From Acidobacteria bacterium RIFCSPLOWO2_02_FULL_67_21 (GTDB taxonomy: Bacteria > Acidobacteriota > Vicinamibacteria > Vicinamibacterales > UBA2999), in NCBI GenBank assembly GCA_001767195.1, contig MEKU01000004.1:24736-59193 (forward strand): a stretch of DNA of 34,458 nt. The letters run 5' to 3'. Below, piece after piece: positions 23,146 through 33,072 of the stretch. Position 1 is the first letter of the stretch; every line of letters starts with the position of its first letter. The notes under the pieces are model-generated. The model was given only the letters and a program-made list of their open reading frames with translations, was not told the origin of the DNA and ran no database searches. Both the position numbers and the translations under genes were made by a program.

Positions 23146-24666
23146 ATGGCGGGCATCGTCCTTTCCCGCGGCAGGCTGCTGTCGGCTGCCGCCGTTCTCC
23201 TCGCTGCGCCCGCTCTGGCAGGCGCGCAGACCTGCGAGTCGATCTCGTCGCTGCGGCTGCCGTCCACCACCATCACGTCCGCAGCGTCGGTTGCGGCCGG
23301 CGCGCTCGGCCGGGCCGCGGCCGCCCTGCAGAATCTCCCCGCGTTCTGTCGCGTGGAGATGACCATTGCACCGACGCCCGACTCCGACATCACAGTGGAA
23401 GTCTGGATGCCGGCGAGCGGCTGGAACGGCAAGTTCCTGGCGGTCGGCAATGGCGGCTGGGCCGGCAGCCTCAACACCGCGGGGCTCGCCGCCGGGATCC
23501 GGCGCGGGTATGCCACCGCGAGCACCGACACGGGCCACACCGCCGGAGCGGGCGGTGGCGGCGGACCGTGGATGCAGAACCGCGAGAAGCGCGTCGACTT
23601 CGGCTACCGCGCCGTCCATGAAACAGCCGAGAAGGGCAAGGCGGTCGTCAGGACGTTCTACGGGAGCGCCGCCCGGCTGGCGTACTTCGACGGGTGCTCG
23701 GGCGGCGGCCGTCAGGGCCTGAAGGCGGCGCAGCGATTTCCGGCAGATTTCGACGGGATCGTCGCCGGCGCGCCCGCGCTCAACGCGACCGGCCGCGCCG
23801 CCTTCGCGATGTCGATTGCGCAGACCGTCCACGCCGACGCCGCCAGCTTCATACCGAGCTCGAAGTTTCTCCTCATTCACAAGGCCGTGCTCGACGCCTG
23901 CGACGCGCGCGACGGCGTCGCCGACGGCGTGCTCGAGAATCCGAAGGCCTGCGCCTTCGATCCCGCCGTCTTGCAGTGCACGGCGGGCGACGGCGCGGCG
24001 TGCCTGACGCCGGCCCAGGTGGCCTCGACGCGGGCGATGTACGCGCCGCTCGCGCACGCGCGATCGAAGGACCGCCTCTTCCCGGGCCTCTCGCCCGGCA
24101 GCGAGCTCGGATGGACGACATTCGCCGGGCCCGAGCCGTTCGAGATCGCCCGACAGATGTACGAGTTCATGGTCTTCAACGATCCCGAATGGAACTTCAA
24201 GGCGCTCAATTTCGATTCCGACATGGACCGTGTCCGGACGATCGAAGCCGGCGTCATCGACGCCAGGGACCCGAACCTCGCGCCGTTCGCCGCCCGCGGC
24301 GGCAAGCTGATTCAGTACCACGGGTGGGCCGATCCGCAGATCCCGGCGCTCAGCAGCGTCGAGTACTACGAGTCGGTCGTGAAGACGAGGGGCGGCACAG
24401 GCCGGGTGCACGACGCGTATCGGTTGTTCATGGTGCCCGGCATGGGCCACTGCGGCGGCGGCAGCGGGACGTCGACCTTCGACATGCTCGGCGCGCTGGA
24501 GCGCTGGGTCGAGCAGCGGCAGCCCCCGGATCGCATTCCGGCTGCACGGATTCTGAAGGGCGTGACCGACCGCACGCGCCCGCTCTGTCCGTATCCGCAG
24601 GTCGCCCGCTACACGGGGACGGGCAACACTGACGACGCGGCGAATTTTTCGTGTGGGCCACCATAA
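23146..24666 (+). CDS. Exported tannase/feruloyl esterase family protein
   Basis: 506 residues. The signal peptide is MAGIVLSRGRLLSAAAVLLAAPALAGAQ. The alpha/beta-hydrolase domain has the CS-D-HC arrangement of tannases and feruloyl esterases: Cys184-Ser185 in FDGCSGGGRQ, Asp396 in YHGWADPQIP and His435-Cys436 in PGMGHCGGG, with the two cysteines expected to form a disulfide beside the active site. The lid has DARDGVADGVLENPKAC, which looks like the calcium-binding loop of this family. It probably hydrolyses phenolic esters such as galloyl or feruloyl esters outside the cytoplasm; the exact substrate is unknown. The ATG at 23146 has GGAGG five bases upstream. The track start at 23062 runs through a palindromic repeat and is rejected. 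Confidence 0.9.
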   Translation: MAGIVLSRGRLLSAAAVLLAAPALAGAQTCESISSLRLPSTTITSAASVAAGALGRAAAALQNLPAFCRVEMTIAPTPDSDITVEVWMPASGWNGKFLAVGNGGWAGSLNTAGLAAGIRRGYATASTDTGHTAGAGGGGGPWMQNREKRVDFGYRAVHETAEKGKAVVRTFYGSAARLAYFDGCSGGGRQGLKAAQRFPADFDGIVAGAPALNATGRAAFAMSIAQTVHADAASFIPSSKFLLIHKAVLDACDARDGVADGVLENPKACAFDPAVLQCTAGDGAACLTPAQVASTRAMYAPLAHARSKDRLFPGLSPGSELGWTTFAGPEPFEIARQMYEFMVFNDPEWNFKALNFDSDMDRVRTIEAGVIDARDPNLAPFAARGGKLIQYHGWADPQIPALSSVEYYESVVKTRGGTGRVHDAYRLFMVPGMGHCGGGSGTSTFDMLGALERWVEQRQPPDRIPAARILKGVTDRTRPLCPYPQVARYTGTGNTDDAANFSCGPP

Positions 24667-24757
24667 CGTGAGGGAAGCTCTCGATGACCGAAACCGGCTG
24701 ACCCGTCGTATACTCCCTCAGCTGCGGTCAGAGACTGTAGGAGCCGTTTCATGCACT

Positions 24758-24850
24758 CGTAGTGCCCGGCTGTAGCCGGGCTGACCACCTTCGCCAAGGC
24801 TACGGTGGTCCGCCGAAGCTTCACGCGAAGGCGGAAGCCCGGCACTACGT
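24758..24850. repeat. Compound palindromic repeat (CGTAGTGCCCGGC family, copy 5, with inner hairpin)
   Basis: The outer ends are CGTAGTGCCCGGC and AAGCCCGGCACTACGT. Inside are a GCCCGGCTGTAGCCGGGC hairpin and a further block ACCACCTTCGCCAAGGCTACGGTGGT followed by CCGCCGAAGCTTCACGCGAAGGCGG. The whole can fold into a branched structure. It lies in the 205-base gap before the PQQ dehydrogenase gene, ending about 20 bases before its start. Confidence 0.8.
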
Positions 24851-24871
24851 TGCGAATTAATGGAGGAGACG

Positions 24872-27013
<2,142 letters not shown>

Positions 27014-27015
27014 AC

Positions 27016-27474
27016 GTGAAAACAGACACCCGAGACGGGCCACAGAGGCACAGAGGCACAGAGAAAATCTGGCTCTGTGTCTCGGTGTCTCTGTGGCTTC
27101 TGATCGGCACCGTGGCGATCGGTCAAACCGTGTGGGACGGCGTGTACACCGAGGCCCAGGCCACGCGCGGAGAGGCGACCTACAACGAGCGCTGCTCGGC
27201 CTGCCACGGCACGGAGCTCGAAGGGGGCGACATGACGCCGGGATTGACGACCGGCATGTTCACGTCGAACTGGAACGAGTTGACCGTCGGCGATCTGTTC
27301 GAGCGTATCCGCATTACGATGCCCCTTGACAATCCCAGTTCGCTGTCGCGCCAGCAGGTGGCCGACGTCGTCGCCTTCCTTCTCAAGGCCAACAAGTGGC
27401 CGGCGGGGGAGAGCGAACTGCCGCGCGAGACGTTCGCGCTCAAAGAAATTAAGATTCTGAGCCTCAAGCCGTAG
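27016..27474 (+). CDS. Exported c-type cytochrome with repeat-derived signal peptide
   Basis: 152 residues from a GTG two bases after the PQQ dehydrogenase stop. One heme site CSACH (Cys60, Cys63, His64) sits in ATRGEATYNERCSACHGTELEGGDM; a likely distal Met is in IRITMPLDNPSSLS, and QQVADVVAFLLKANKWPAG is the C-terminal helix. The mature part begins near QTVWDGVYTEAQ. The N-terminal region is basic (QRHRGTEK) and then hydrophobic (IWLCVSVSLWLLIGTVAIG), which is good for a signal peptide. It is encoded almost exactly by the CACAGAG hairpin repeat: the left arm gives the basic part and the right arm the hydrophobic part. It probably takes electrons from the upstream quinoprotein. No clear ribosome-binding site is visible, so translation is probably coupled. 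The track start at 26650 lies inside the upstream gene. Confidence 0.82.
   Translation: MKTDTRDGPQRHRGTEKIWLCVSVSLWLLIGTVAIGQTVWDGVYTEAQATRGEATYNERCSACHGTELEGGDMTPGLTTGMFTSNWNELTVGDLFERIRITMPLDNPSSLSRQQVADVVAFLLKANKWPAGESELPRETFALKEIKILSLKP
27039..27097. repeat. CACAGAG hairpin repeat, copy 2, inside coding sequence
   Basis: GCCACAGAGGCACAGAGGCACAGAGA, a short loop, then CTCTGTGTCTCGGTGTCTCTGTGGC. It has the same design as copy 1 at 4107-4177 with a shorter loop. It lies fully within the 5' coding part of the cytochrome gene. Confidence 0.85.
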
Positions 27475-27518
27475 TCCGGCGGCATTCAGCCGCCCAGCGC
27501 ACTGGGAGTAGATTCGTC

Positions 27519-27953
27519 ATGAAGTCGATTATTCGATTCGTTGTCCAGATCGCACTGCTCACCGCCGTGCTCGCGGGGCTGCCAGCGGCCGGCTACGCGC
27601 AGGAAGCCACGATGAGCGGCACCGTGAGCGATTCAACCGGCGGCGTGCTGCCGGGGGTTACCATCACGGCCGTGCACGAGGCGTCCGGCAATACCTTCGA
27701 AACGGCGACCGATGAGCGCGGAATCTACCGGATTCCGCTCCGCATTGGCGGGTATCGCGTGACCGCCGCGCTCGCAGGCTTCGCGACCGTGACGCGCACC
27801 GGGCTCGAAGTCCTCGTAGGGCAGCAGACGACGGTGAACCTGCAGATGGCCCCCTCGTCGCTGCAGGAATCGGTGACGGTGACGGCCGAAGCGCCGCTGG
27901 TGGACGTGTCGCAGTCGCGCGCGAGCGGTAACGTCGGCTCACGCCAGATGTGA
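27519..27953 (+). CDS. TonB-dependent receptor, N-terminal part (split by apparent frameshift)
   Basis: 144 residues: signal peptide MKSIIRFVVQIALLTAVLAGLPAAGYAQ, then a carboxypeptidase-regulatory-like domain (EATMSGTVSDSTGGVLPGVTITAVHEASGN to VNLQMAPSSLQE) and the start of the plug-side linker SVTVTAEAPLVDVSQSRASGNVGSRQM. In intact receptors of this class the text continues as RQM-x-ELPVNGRNW. Here TGA follows Met, but skipping one T gives ATG-(T)-GAGGAGCTGCCGGTGAACGGC, which restores EELPVNGRNW in the next frame. It is therefore the 5' part of one gene with the ORF at 27964. GGGAG lies ten bases before the ATG. Confidence 0.85.
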   Translation: MKSIIRFVVQIALLTAVLAGLPAAGYAQEATMSGTVSDSTGGVLPGVTITAVHEASGNTFETATDERGIYRIPLRIGGYRVTAALAGFATVTRTGLEVLVGQQTTVNLQMAPSSLQESVTVTAEAPLVDVSQSRASGNVGSRQM

Positions 27954-27963
27954 GGAGCTGCCG

Positions 27964-30417
27964 GTGAACGGCCGCAACTGGCAGGATCTGGCGCTGCTCG
28001 CGCCTGGCGCGCGGGTGAATGCGGTCGTGCAGGTGGCCGTGTCCGGCAACGGCATGCAGGGCAACTACCACGTCAACCTGGACGGCCAGCAGGTGACCCA
28101 GAACACCGGCGGCGGGCTCGGTGCCTTCGGGCAGCCCCGGTTCAGCCGCGATTCGATCGCGGAGTTCGAGTTCGTCGCCAACCGGTTCGACGCCACGCAG
28201 GGCCGGTCGGCCGGCGTGCAGGTGAACGCCATCACGAAGTCGGGCACGAACGCGTTTGCCGGAACGGCATCCGGGTACTTCCGGGACGATCGGTTCAGGG
28301 CTGAAGACTTCATCCAGCGCCGCGTGCTGCCGTATTCGGACCAGCAGTACAGTTTCACCGGCGGCGGGCCGATCGTCCGCGACAAGTTTCATTTCTTCGC
28401 CAACTACGAGTACGAGCGCGAGCCGCAGACGCTCACCTCGTCCAGCCCGTTTCCGAGCTTCAACATCGATCTGAGCAGCGTGAGGACGGTCGATCTGAGC
28501 GGCCTGCGGCTCGACAACCAGTTCTCGCCGCGTATGCGCTATTCCATGCGTGCGTCCCACTACGAGGAAGTGATTCCCAACGAGAGCGCCGGCGGGGCGG
28601 TGCGTCATCCGTCGACCGGCCTGATGCGGAAGCTGTCGGGCGATCAGATCATCAACACGTTCACGCAGGTGCTCAGCAACCGGTCCGTGAACGAACTCCG
28701 GGCGGGGTGGCTTGGCTACACGTGGCGCCTGGAAACCATGCTCGACGTGCCGAACCCCATCTATCAGGTGCCCGGCCTGGAAGACCAGGTCGGCCCACCC
28801 GTGATTCAGCTGCGCGGCTACACGATCGGCGGCGGCAATGCGAACACGCCGGAGCGGATGGGGAACAACACCTGGTCGATTCGCGACGACTTCACGCGAT
28901 CCTTCGATCTCGGCGGACGCATGGACGTGAAGCTCGGCGGCGAGTACCTGTTCGTCGATCACTATATCTATCTGTGCCGGTTCTGCATGGGCGTACTCGA
29001 CGTCCAGAACGGTCCGATTCCGGCCAACATCGAGTCGCTGTTCCCGGTGTGGAACGATCCCTCCACGTGGAACATCAACGCGCTGTCGCCCCTCTCCCGC
29101 CGGTTCCAGATGGGGATCGGTAACTTCCAGTTCTACCCGCCACGGCACGTAGGCGCGTTCTGGGTGCAGGACGACTGGGCGATCTCACCGAAGGTGACGC
29201 TGAATCTCGGCGTCCGTTACGACGTCGCAAAGGGCATCTGGGGCGAGGATTACGAACTGCTGCCATTTGTGAAGAAAGGCGCTCCGATCGACAAGAACAA
29301 CATCGGTCCGCGCGTCGGCATGGCGTACAGCCTGGACGATCGCACCGTCATTCGCGGCGGCTGGGGCAAGTACTTCGGCGACATGAGCGACCAGCCGACC
29401 CACGGCCTCGTGGGCTATGTCGAGAGCTTCGTGCCCGAAGTGAATTACGACCGCCGGGCCGACTTCGCGATCAATCCCTTCAACGGTCCGACACCGAGCT
29501 ACCAGGAGATCGCGCAACGGCAGTGCCCGGTGAACCCGGCGCCGAACTGCGTGCGCCAGAACCTGCTGTCGCACATGGTCGGGCCGGTCAACGAAACGAC
29601 CTACAGCTATCAGACGTCGATTGGCGTGCAGCGTCAGCTCGCCGCGTCGATGGCGGTCGAGGCGGACTACGTCTCCACCCGGAGTCGCGCGGAGGTCTAC
29701 ACGCACAATATCAATCTGAGCTACAACCCCGCGACCGGTGTGAACTATCCGTTCACCGACATCAGCCGGCGTCCCTTCCCCGACTGGGGCGTCGTGGAGC
29801 CGTACTATCCGGACGGCTGGACGAACTACCAGGCACTGCAGATGGCGTTCTCGAAGCGCTTCAGCAACCGCTGGCAGGCGTCGGCCACCTACCTCCTGTC
29901 GTCCACGAAGGACGGCACGCCGCCTCCCCGCACAGGCCTGTACGATGTTGTGACGTTCCCGGTAGCGGAGGACCTGGGCGGTGAGTACACCTACGCCGGC
30001 TCCGATCAGCGGCACCGGGCCGTCTTCAACGGCATCTGGGACATGGGATACGGCTTCCAACTGAGCGGCGTCTACTTCTACGGCTCCGGTCTCCGTTACG
30101 GAACGACATACGGCGGCGACCTCCGCGCCTACGGGACCGGACGTGGTGCCCGTCTGCGCCCGAACGGGACGATCGTGCCGCGGAATGATCTTGTCGGCGA
30201 GCCGAACCATCGCATGGACATGCGGGTGCAGCGGCGCTTCGGTATCCGCCGCGTGCGGGTCGACGGGATTCTCGAAGTGTTCAACGTGTTCAACCGTGAG
30301 AACTATGGCTCGTACACGACGCAGGAGAGCAGTGCCAGCTACGGGCGCCCCTCGCAGAATCTGAACGTGGCGTACCAGCCGCGGATGCTGCAGCTCGGTT
30401 TCCGTGTGGCGTTCTGA
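27964..30417 (+). CDS. TonB-dependent receptor, plug and beta-barrel part (split by apparent frameshift)
   Basis: 817 residues, opening MNGRNWQDLALLAPGARVNAV and continuing through the plug (GNYHVNLDGQQVTQNTG, DSIAEFEFVANRFDATQGRSAGVQVNAITKSGTNAFAGTASGYFRDDRF) into a large outer-membrane barrel. It ends LQLGFRVAF with the terminal phenylalanine needed for barrel assembly. This is the Oar/CarboxypepD_reg type of receptor that takes large substrates across the outer membrane using TonB energy. On its own it lacks a signal peptide. A GAGGAG six bases before its GTG could allow reinitiation, but the product could not be exported, so it is either a frameshifted gene or a base-call error. Vgb-like gene follows 11 bases later. 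Confidence 0.87.
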   Translation: MNGRNWQDLALLAPGARVNAVVQVAVSGNGMQGNYHVNLDGQQVTQNTGGGLGAFGQPRFSRDSIAEFEFVANRFDATQGRSAGVQVNAITKSGTNAFAGTASGYFRDDRFRAEDFIQRRVLPYSDQQYSFTGGGPIVRDKFHFFANYEYEREPQTLTSSSPFPSFNIDLSSVRTVDLSGLRLDNQFSPRMRYSMRASHYEEVIPNESAGGAVRHPSTGLMRKLSGDQIINTFTQVLSNRSVNELRAGWLGYTWRLETMLDVPNPIYQVPGLEDQVGPPVIQLRGYTIGGGNANTPERMGNNTWSIRDDFTRSFDLGGRMDVKLGGEYLFVDHYIYLCRFCMGVLDVQNGPIPANIESLFPVWNDPSTWNINALSPLSRRFQMGIGNFQFYPPRHVGAFWVQDDWAISPKVTLNLGVRYDVAKGIWGEDYELLPFVKKGAPIDKNNIGPRVGMAYSLDDRTVIRGGWGKYFGDMSDQPTHGLVGYVESFVPEVNYDRRADFAINPFNGPTPSYQEIAQRQCPVNPAPNCVRQNLLSHMVGPVNETTYSYQTSIGVQRQLAASMAVEADYVSTRSRAEVYTHNINLSYNPATGVNYPFTDISRRPFPDWGVVEPYYPDGWTNYQALQMAFSKRFSNRWQASATYLLSSTKDGTPPPRTGLYDVVTFPVAEDLGGEYTYAGSDQRHRAVFNGIWDMGYGFQLSGVYFYGSGLRYGTTYGGDLRAYGTGRGARLRPNGTIVPRNDLVGEPNHRMDMRVQRRFGIRRVRVDGILEVFNVFNRENYGSYTTQESSASYGRPSQNLNVAYQPRMLQLGFRVAF

Positions 30418-30428
30418 GGGAGATTGAT

Positions 30429-32102
30429 ATGCGTATCGTAACCGTCGCACTGTCGCTGGGCATCGCCGTGCTGTGTGCCTCGGTCCGGCCTCAGGCCGCC
30501 GATGCCGTGATCCGTGGAGTGGTGGCCGATTCGGCCGGCAAGCCGATCGCCGGCGCGCTCGTCAAGGCGACGCTCGGCAGCAAGAGCGTGTCGCGCTACA
30601 CGGGCGCGGACGGCCGCTACGAGCTGACCGTCGCCCCCGGGACGTACGCGCTCGTCGCGGAGGCGTTCGGGTACGCCACCGAGCGGCGCTCGCGGGACTC
30701 CGCGGCCGATGGCCCCGCGAACTTCTCCCTCGGATCGAGCTGGAGCGTGACGCAGTTTACCGGCGCCGACATCGACCGGCTGATCCCGGACGATCACGCG
30801 CCGGCTCAGCTGCTCAAGTCGACGTGCATCAACTGCCACGCGCTCGACGTGATGCTGCGGCGGCGCGGCTCGACGGCCGCGCAGTGGCGGGCCTACGTCG
30901 AGAAGCAGATGCCGCTCCGCTACGGCCGAAACTTCGGCGCGAGCGAGGCGGAATGGAAAGTCATCACCGGCGAGCTGGAGCGCTGGTTCGGGCCCAAGGG
31001 CCAGTATTTCGGGCCCGGCGCCGAGCCGCCGAAGCCGGAGCAGGTCCGCCGTCCGACGATGGCCCCCGAAGTGGCCCGCGCGACCTTCCTTGAATACACG
31101 CTGCCGAACCCGCGGAGCATGCCGCACAGCCTCGCGGTCGACCAGGCCGGACGCGTCTGGATTGCCGGTTGGGACAATCCGACCAACGCGGTGCTTCGCT
31201 TCGATATCGCGACGGAGCAGTTCAAGACGTACCCGGTGCCGACGCCGAATGCAGTGCCGCATACACCGTGCGTCACGCGGGACGGCCGCGTCTGGATGGC
31301 GCTCAACGCCCGCGGCACCGCGAAGGTGGCGCTCATCGACCCGAAGACCGATCAGCTCGTGGAATTGAAATGGGACGCCAAGGGGCCTGGCACGCACAGC
31401 TGCCAGGAAGACAGGGAGGGCAACGTCTGGTTCTCCTCGCTCGGTGAAAGCGACGAGGGATTCTACGTATACAACCCGAAGACGTCGCAGTTCCGGAGCT
31501 ACAAGTACCGCCTGCCGAGCGCCTATCCGGCCGGGTCGAAGGCGCTGCGCGATACCGCCGAAGGGGACGCCCCGCCGCAGCAGGTGCGCGCAGGGATGTA
31601 CGACGTGGACGTCGATTCGGGCGGCGCCGGGTGGGGCGGCGCGTACTCGATGGGCATGATCGTGCGGGTGGATCCGAAGACCGGCGATACGAAGGAGTAC
31701 TACCCGCCCGATACGCCGCAGATCCGCGGGGTGTTCGTCGATTCGCAGGACACCGTCTGGTTCGCCGCCTTCGACAGCCACAAGATCGGCAAGCTCAACC
31801 CGAAGACGGGCGAAATGAAGTTCTACCAGCCGCCGACCGAGAAGGCCGCGCCGTACAGCTTCGTGGAAGACCGGCGCCGCGGCGTTCTCTGGTTCGGCGA
31901 CCTGAACGGCAACAATCTCACGCGATTCGACCCACGGACGGAGACGTTCATCGAGTATCCGTTCCCGAGCCGCAACGTCAACCCGCGGCTCGGCATCGGC
32001 ATCGACCCGCAGGGCCGGATCTGGTTCACGGAGTTCCTCAACGGCCGGATTGGCGTGCTCGATCCGGGCGACCTGCCGCGCACAGCGGTGATCGCTCGGT
32101 AA
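30429..32102 (+). CDS. Three-part exported protein: carboxypeptidase-regulatory domain, c-type heme domain, Vgb-like propeller (second copy)
   Basis: 557 residues and a paralogue of the protein at 6623-8413. The signal peptide is MRIVTVALSLGIAVLCASVRPQAA; the regulatory-like domain is AVIRGVVADSAGKPIAGALVKATLG to about residue 102; the heme site is CINCH (Cys133, Cys136, His137) with a possible Met ligand in EKQMPLRYG. The Vgb-like propeller follows from about residue 215, with blades such as SLAVDQAGRVWIAGWDN, VTRDGRVWMALN, REGNVWFSSLGE and IDPQGRIWFTEFLNGRIGVLD. It is periplasmic, probably redox-linked. The ATG is preceded by GGGAG six bases away and lies 11 bases after the TonB receptor, so it is the last gene of that operon. 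Streptogramin lyase activity is not implied. Confidence 0.85.
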   Translation: MRIVTVALSLGIAVLCASVRPQAADAVIRGVVADSAGKPIAGALVKATLGSKSVSRYTGADGRYELTVAPGTYALVAEAFGYATERRSRDSAADGPANFSLGSSWSVTQFTGADIDRLIPDDHAPAQLLKSTCINCHALDVMLRRRGSTAAQWRAYVEKQMPLRYGRNFGASEAEWKVITGELERWFGPKGQYFGPGAEPPKPEQVRRPTMAPEVARATFLEYTLPNPRSMPHSLAVDQAGRVWIAGWDNPTNAVLRFDIATEQFKTYPVPTPNAVPHTPCVTRDGRVWMALNARGTAKVALIDPKTDQLVELKWDAKGPGTHSCQEDREGNVWFSSLGESDEGFYVYNPKTSQFRSYKYRLPSAYPAGSKALRDTAEGDAPPQQVRAGMYDVDVDSGGAGWGGAYSMGMIVRVDPKTGDTKEYYPPDTPQIRGVFVDSQDTVWFAAFDSHKIGKLNPKTGEMKFYQPPTEKAAPYSFVEDRRRGVLWFGDLNGNNLTRFDPRTETFIEYPFPSRNVNPRLGIGIDPQGRIWFTEFLNGRIGVLDPGDLPRTAVIAR

Positions 32103-32119
32103 ACGATATCGCGCCCCGC

Positions 32120-32326
32120 CTACCGCTTGATGCTCTTGCCCACGTCCTCGATCGAACGGCCCACGCGCCGGCGCGCGCGGCCGAAGCCCTCGCGCAGACG
32201 GCCCTTCGCCTCGTCGACCTCACCCTCGGCCCTCATCCGTTCATCGTCGGTCAGGTCGCCGACCGCCTGCCGCACCTTCCCGCGCAGCTGCTCGCCGCGC
32301 CCTTTCAGCTCATCGCGGTTCCTCAT
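32120..32326 (-). CDS. CsbD-like stress protein
   Basis: A 68-residue, highly charged helical protein: MRNRDELKGRGEQLRGKVRQAVGDLTDDERMRAEGEVDEAKGRL is a clear CsbD family pattern. The C-terminal tail (RRVGRSIEDVGKSIKR) is basic. CsbD proteins are small, abundant general-stress proteins of unknown mechanism. The ATG at 32326 has GGAGG five bases upstream, so the track start at 32344 is six codons too early. It is convergent with the Vgb-like gene, with only 17 bases between stops. Confidence 0.9.
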   Translation of the reverse strand: MRNRDELKGRGEQLRGKVRQAVGDLTDDERMRAEGEVDEAKGRLREGFGRARRRVGRSIEDVGKSIKR

Positions 32327-32382
32327 GTGTTCCTCCATGTTCACGAGCTGAAAGAGCAGGATGCGTGCCTCAAACGGACCGG

Positions 32383-32428
32383 CGTAGTGCCCGGCTTTAA
32401 GCCGGGCTGAAGCCCGGCACTACGTACG
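32383..32428. repeat. Palindromic repeat (CGTAGTGCCCGGC family, copy 6)
   Basis: CGTAGTGCCCGGCTTTAAGCCGGGCTGAAGCCCGGCACTACGTACG is a nearly complete long palindrome in which the outer CGTAGTGCC pairs with GGCACTACG. It lies in the 238-base interval between the divergent csbD-like and FHA genes. Confidence 0.85.
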
Positions 32429-32564
32429 AACTCACGCGGCTGGATCCAAGGCAAATAACGACTCGGTTCGGACACGAGCGGACTTGAGCGGTCGCGGACC
32501 CTCTGGAACGAAAATCGCTATAGCAAAGCGTGAAAAACCACCCTATATTGTGGTCGCGCGAGCT

Positions 32565-33014
32565 ATGACCCCAATACTCGCCAGACTGGTCGCCCTGACG
32601 GATGAGGCCCAGACCGCGCTCGGCGGGCGCCGGGAAGTCCCCGTCTCCCGGTGGCCATTCAGGGTCGGTCGGCACCGGCGCCAATTGGTCGACGGGGATG
32701 CTGCCGTCGGCCAGGAGCGCCGAGGTGACAGCGAGCCAGCGGAGAACGACTTGTACCTCCGGGAAACCAACGGAGGCCATTCTCTGCACATCTCCGGCAC
32801 CCATTTCCAGATAGGGCTGGAAAGCGACGGCTTCGTGCTCGTCGATCGCGGCAGCGCGTGCGGGACGATCGTGGCGGGGCGCCGGGTTGGCGGCCACCGG
32901 CGCGGCGGATTCGCCAGGCTCCGCGACGGTGACGAAGTGGTCGTCGGCACCAGCAAGTCGCCCTACGTGTTTCGCTTCGCGGTGGACGATCCCGCCGGGC
33001 TCGGGCACGCCTGA
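32565..33014 (+). CDS. FHA domain protein
   Basis: 149 residues. After an N-terminal part (MTPILARLVALTDEAQTALGG) comes an FHA-like domain: WPFRVGRHRRQLVD, NDLYLRETNGGHSLHISGTHFQIG, GFVLVDRGSACGTIVAGRRVGG and LRDGDEVVVGTSKSPYVFRF. FHA domains bind phosphothreonine peptides; the R (GR), S/H (ISGTHF) and the glycine-rich turn are in place, although the usual N-G after SxxH is G-T. It probably senses Ser/Thr kinase signals; no kinase is in the window. The ATG at 32565 has a weak ribosome-binding site and follows an AT-rich TATATT (32544-32549), so a short leader is possible. The track start at 32484 lies upstream of this. Confidence 0.78.
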   Translation: MTPILARLVALTDEAQTALGGRREVPVSRWPFRVGRHRRQLVDGDAAVGQERRGDSEPAENDLYLRETNGGHSLHISGTHFQIGLESDGFVLVDRGSACGTIVAGRRVGGHRRGGFARLRDGDEVVVGTSKSPYVFRFAVDDPAGLGHA

Positions 33015-33072
33015 GTTCAGCGGACCACCTGCCGGTTCAGTGTCGCCCCGCTTCTTCGTATAATCGCGTCCG

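Noticed and set aside
27940-27966. Programmed +1 frameshift in the TonB receptor gene
   Set aside because: There is no upstream Shine-Dalgarno at prfB-like spacing and no slippery run; error or mutation is simpler, so it is reported as a frameshift rather than as recoding.
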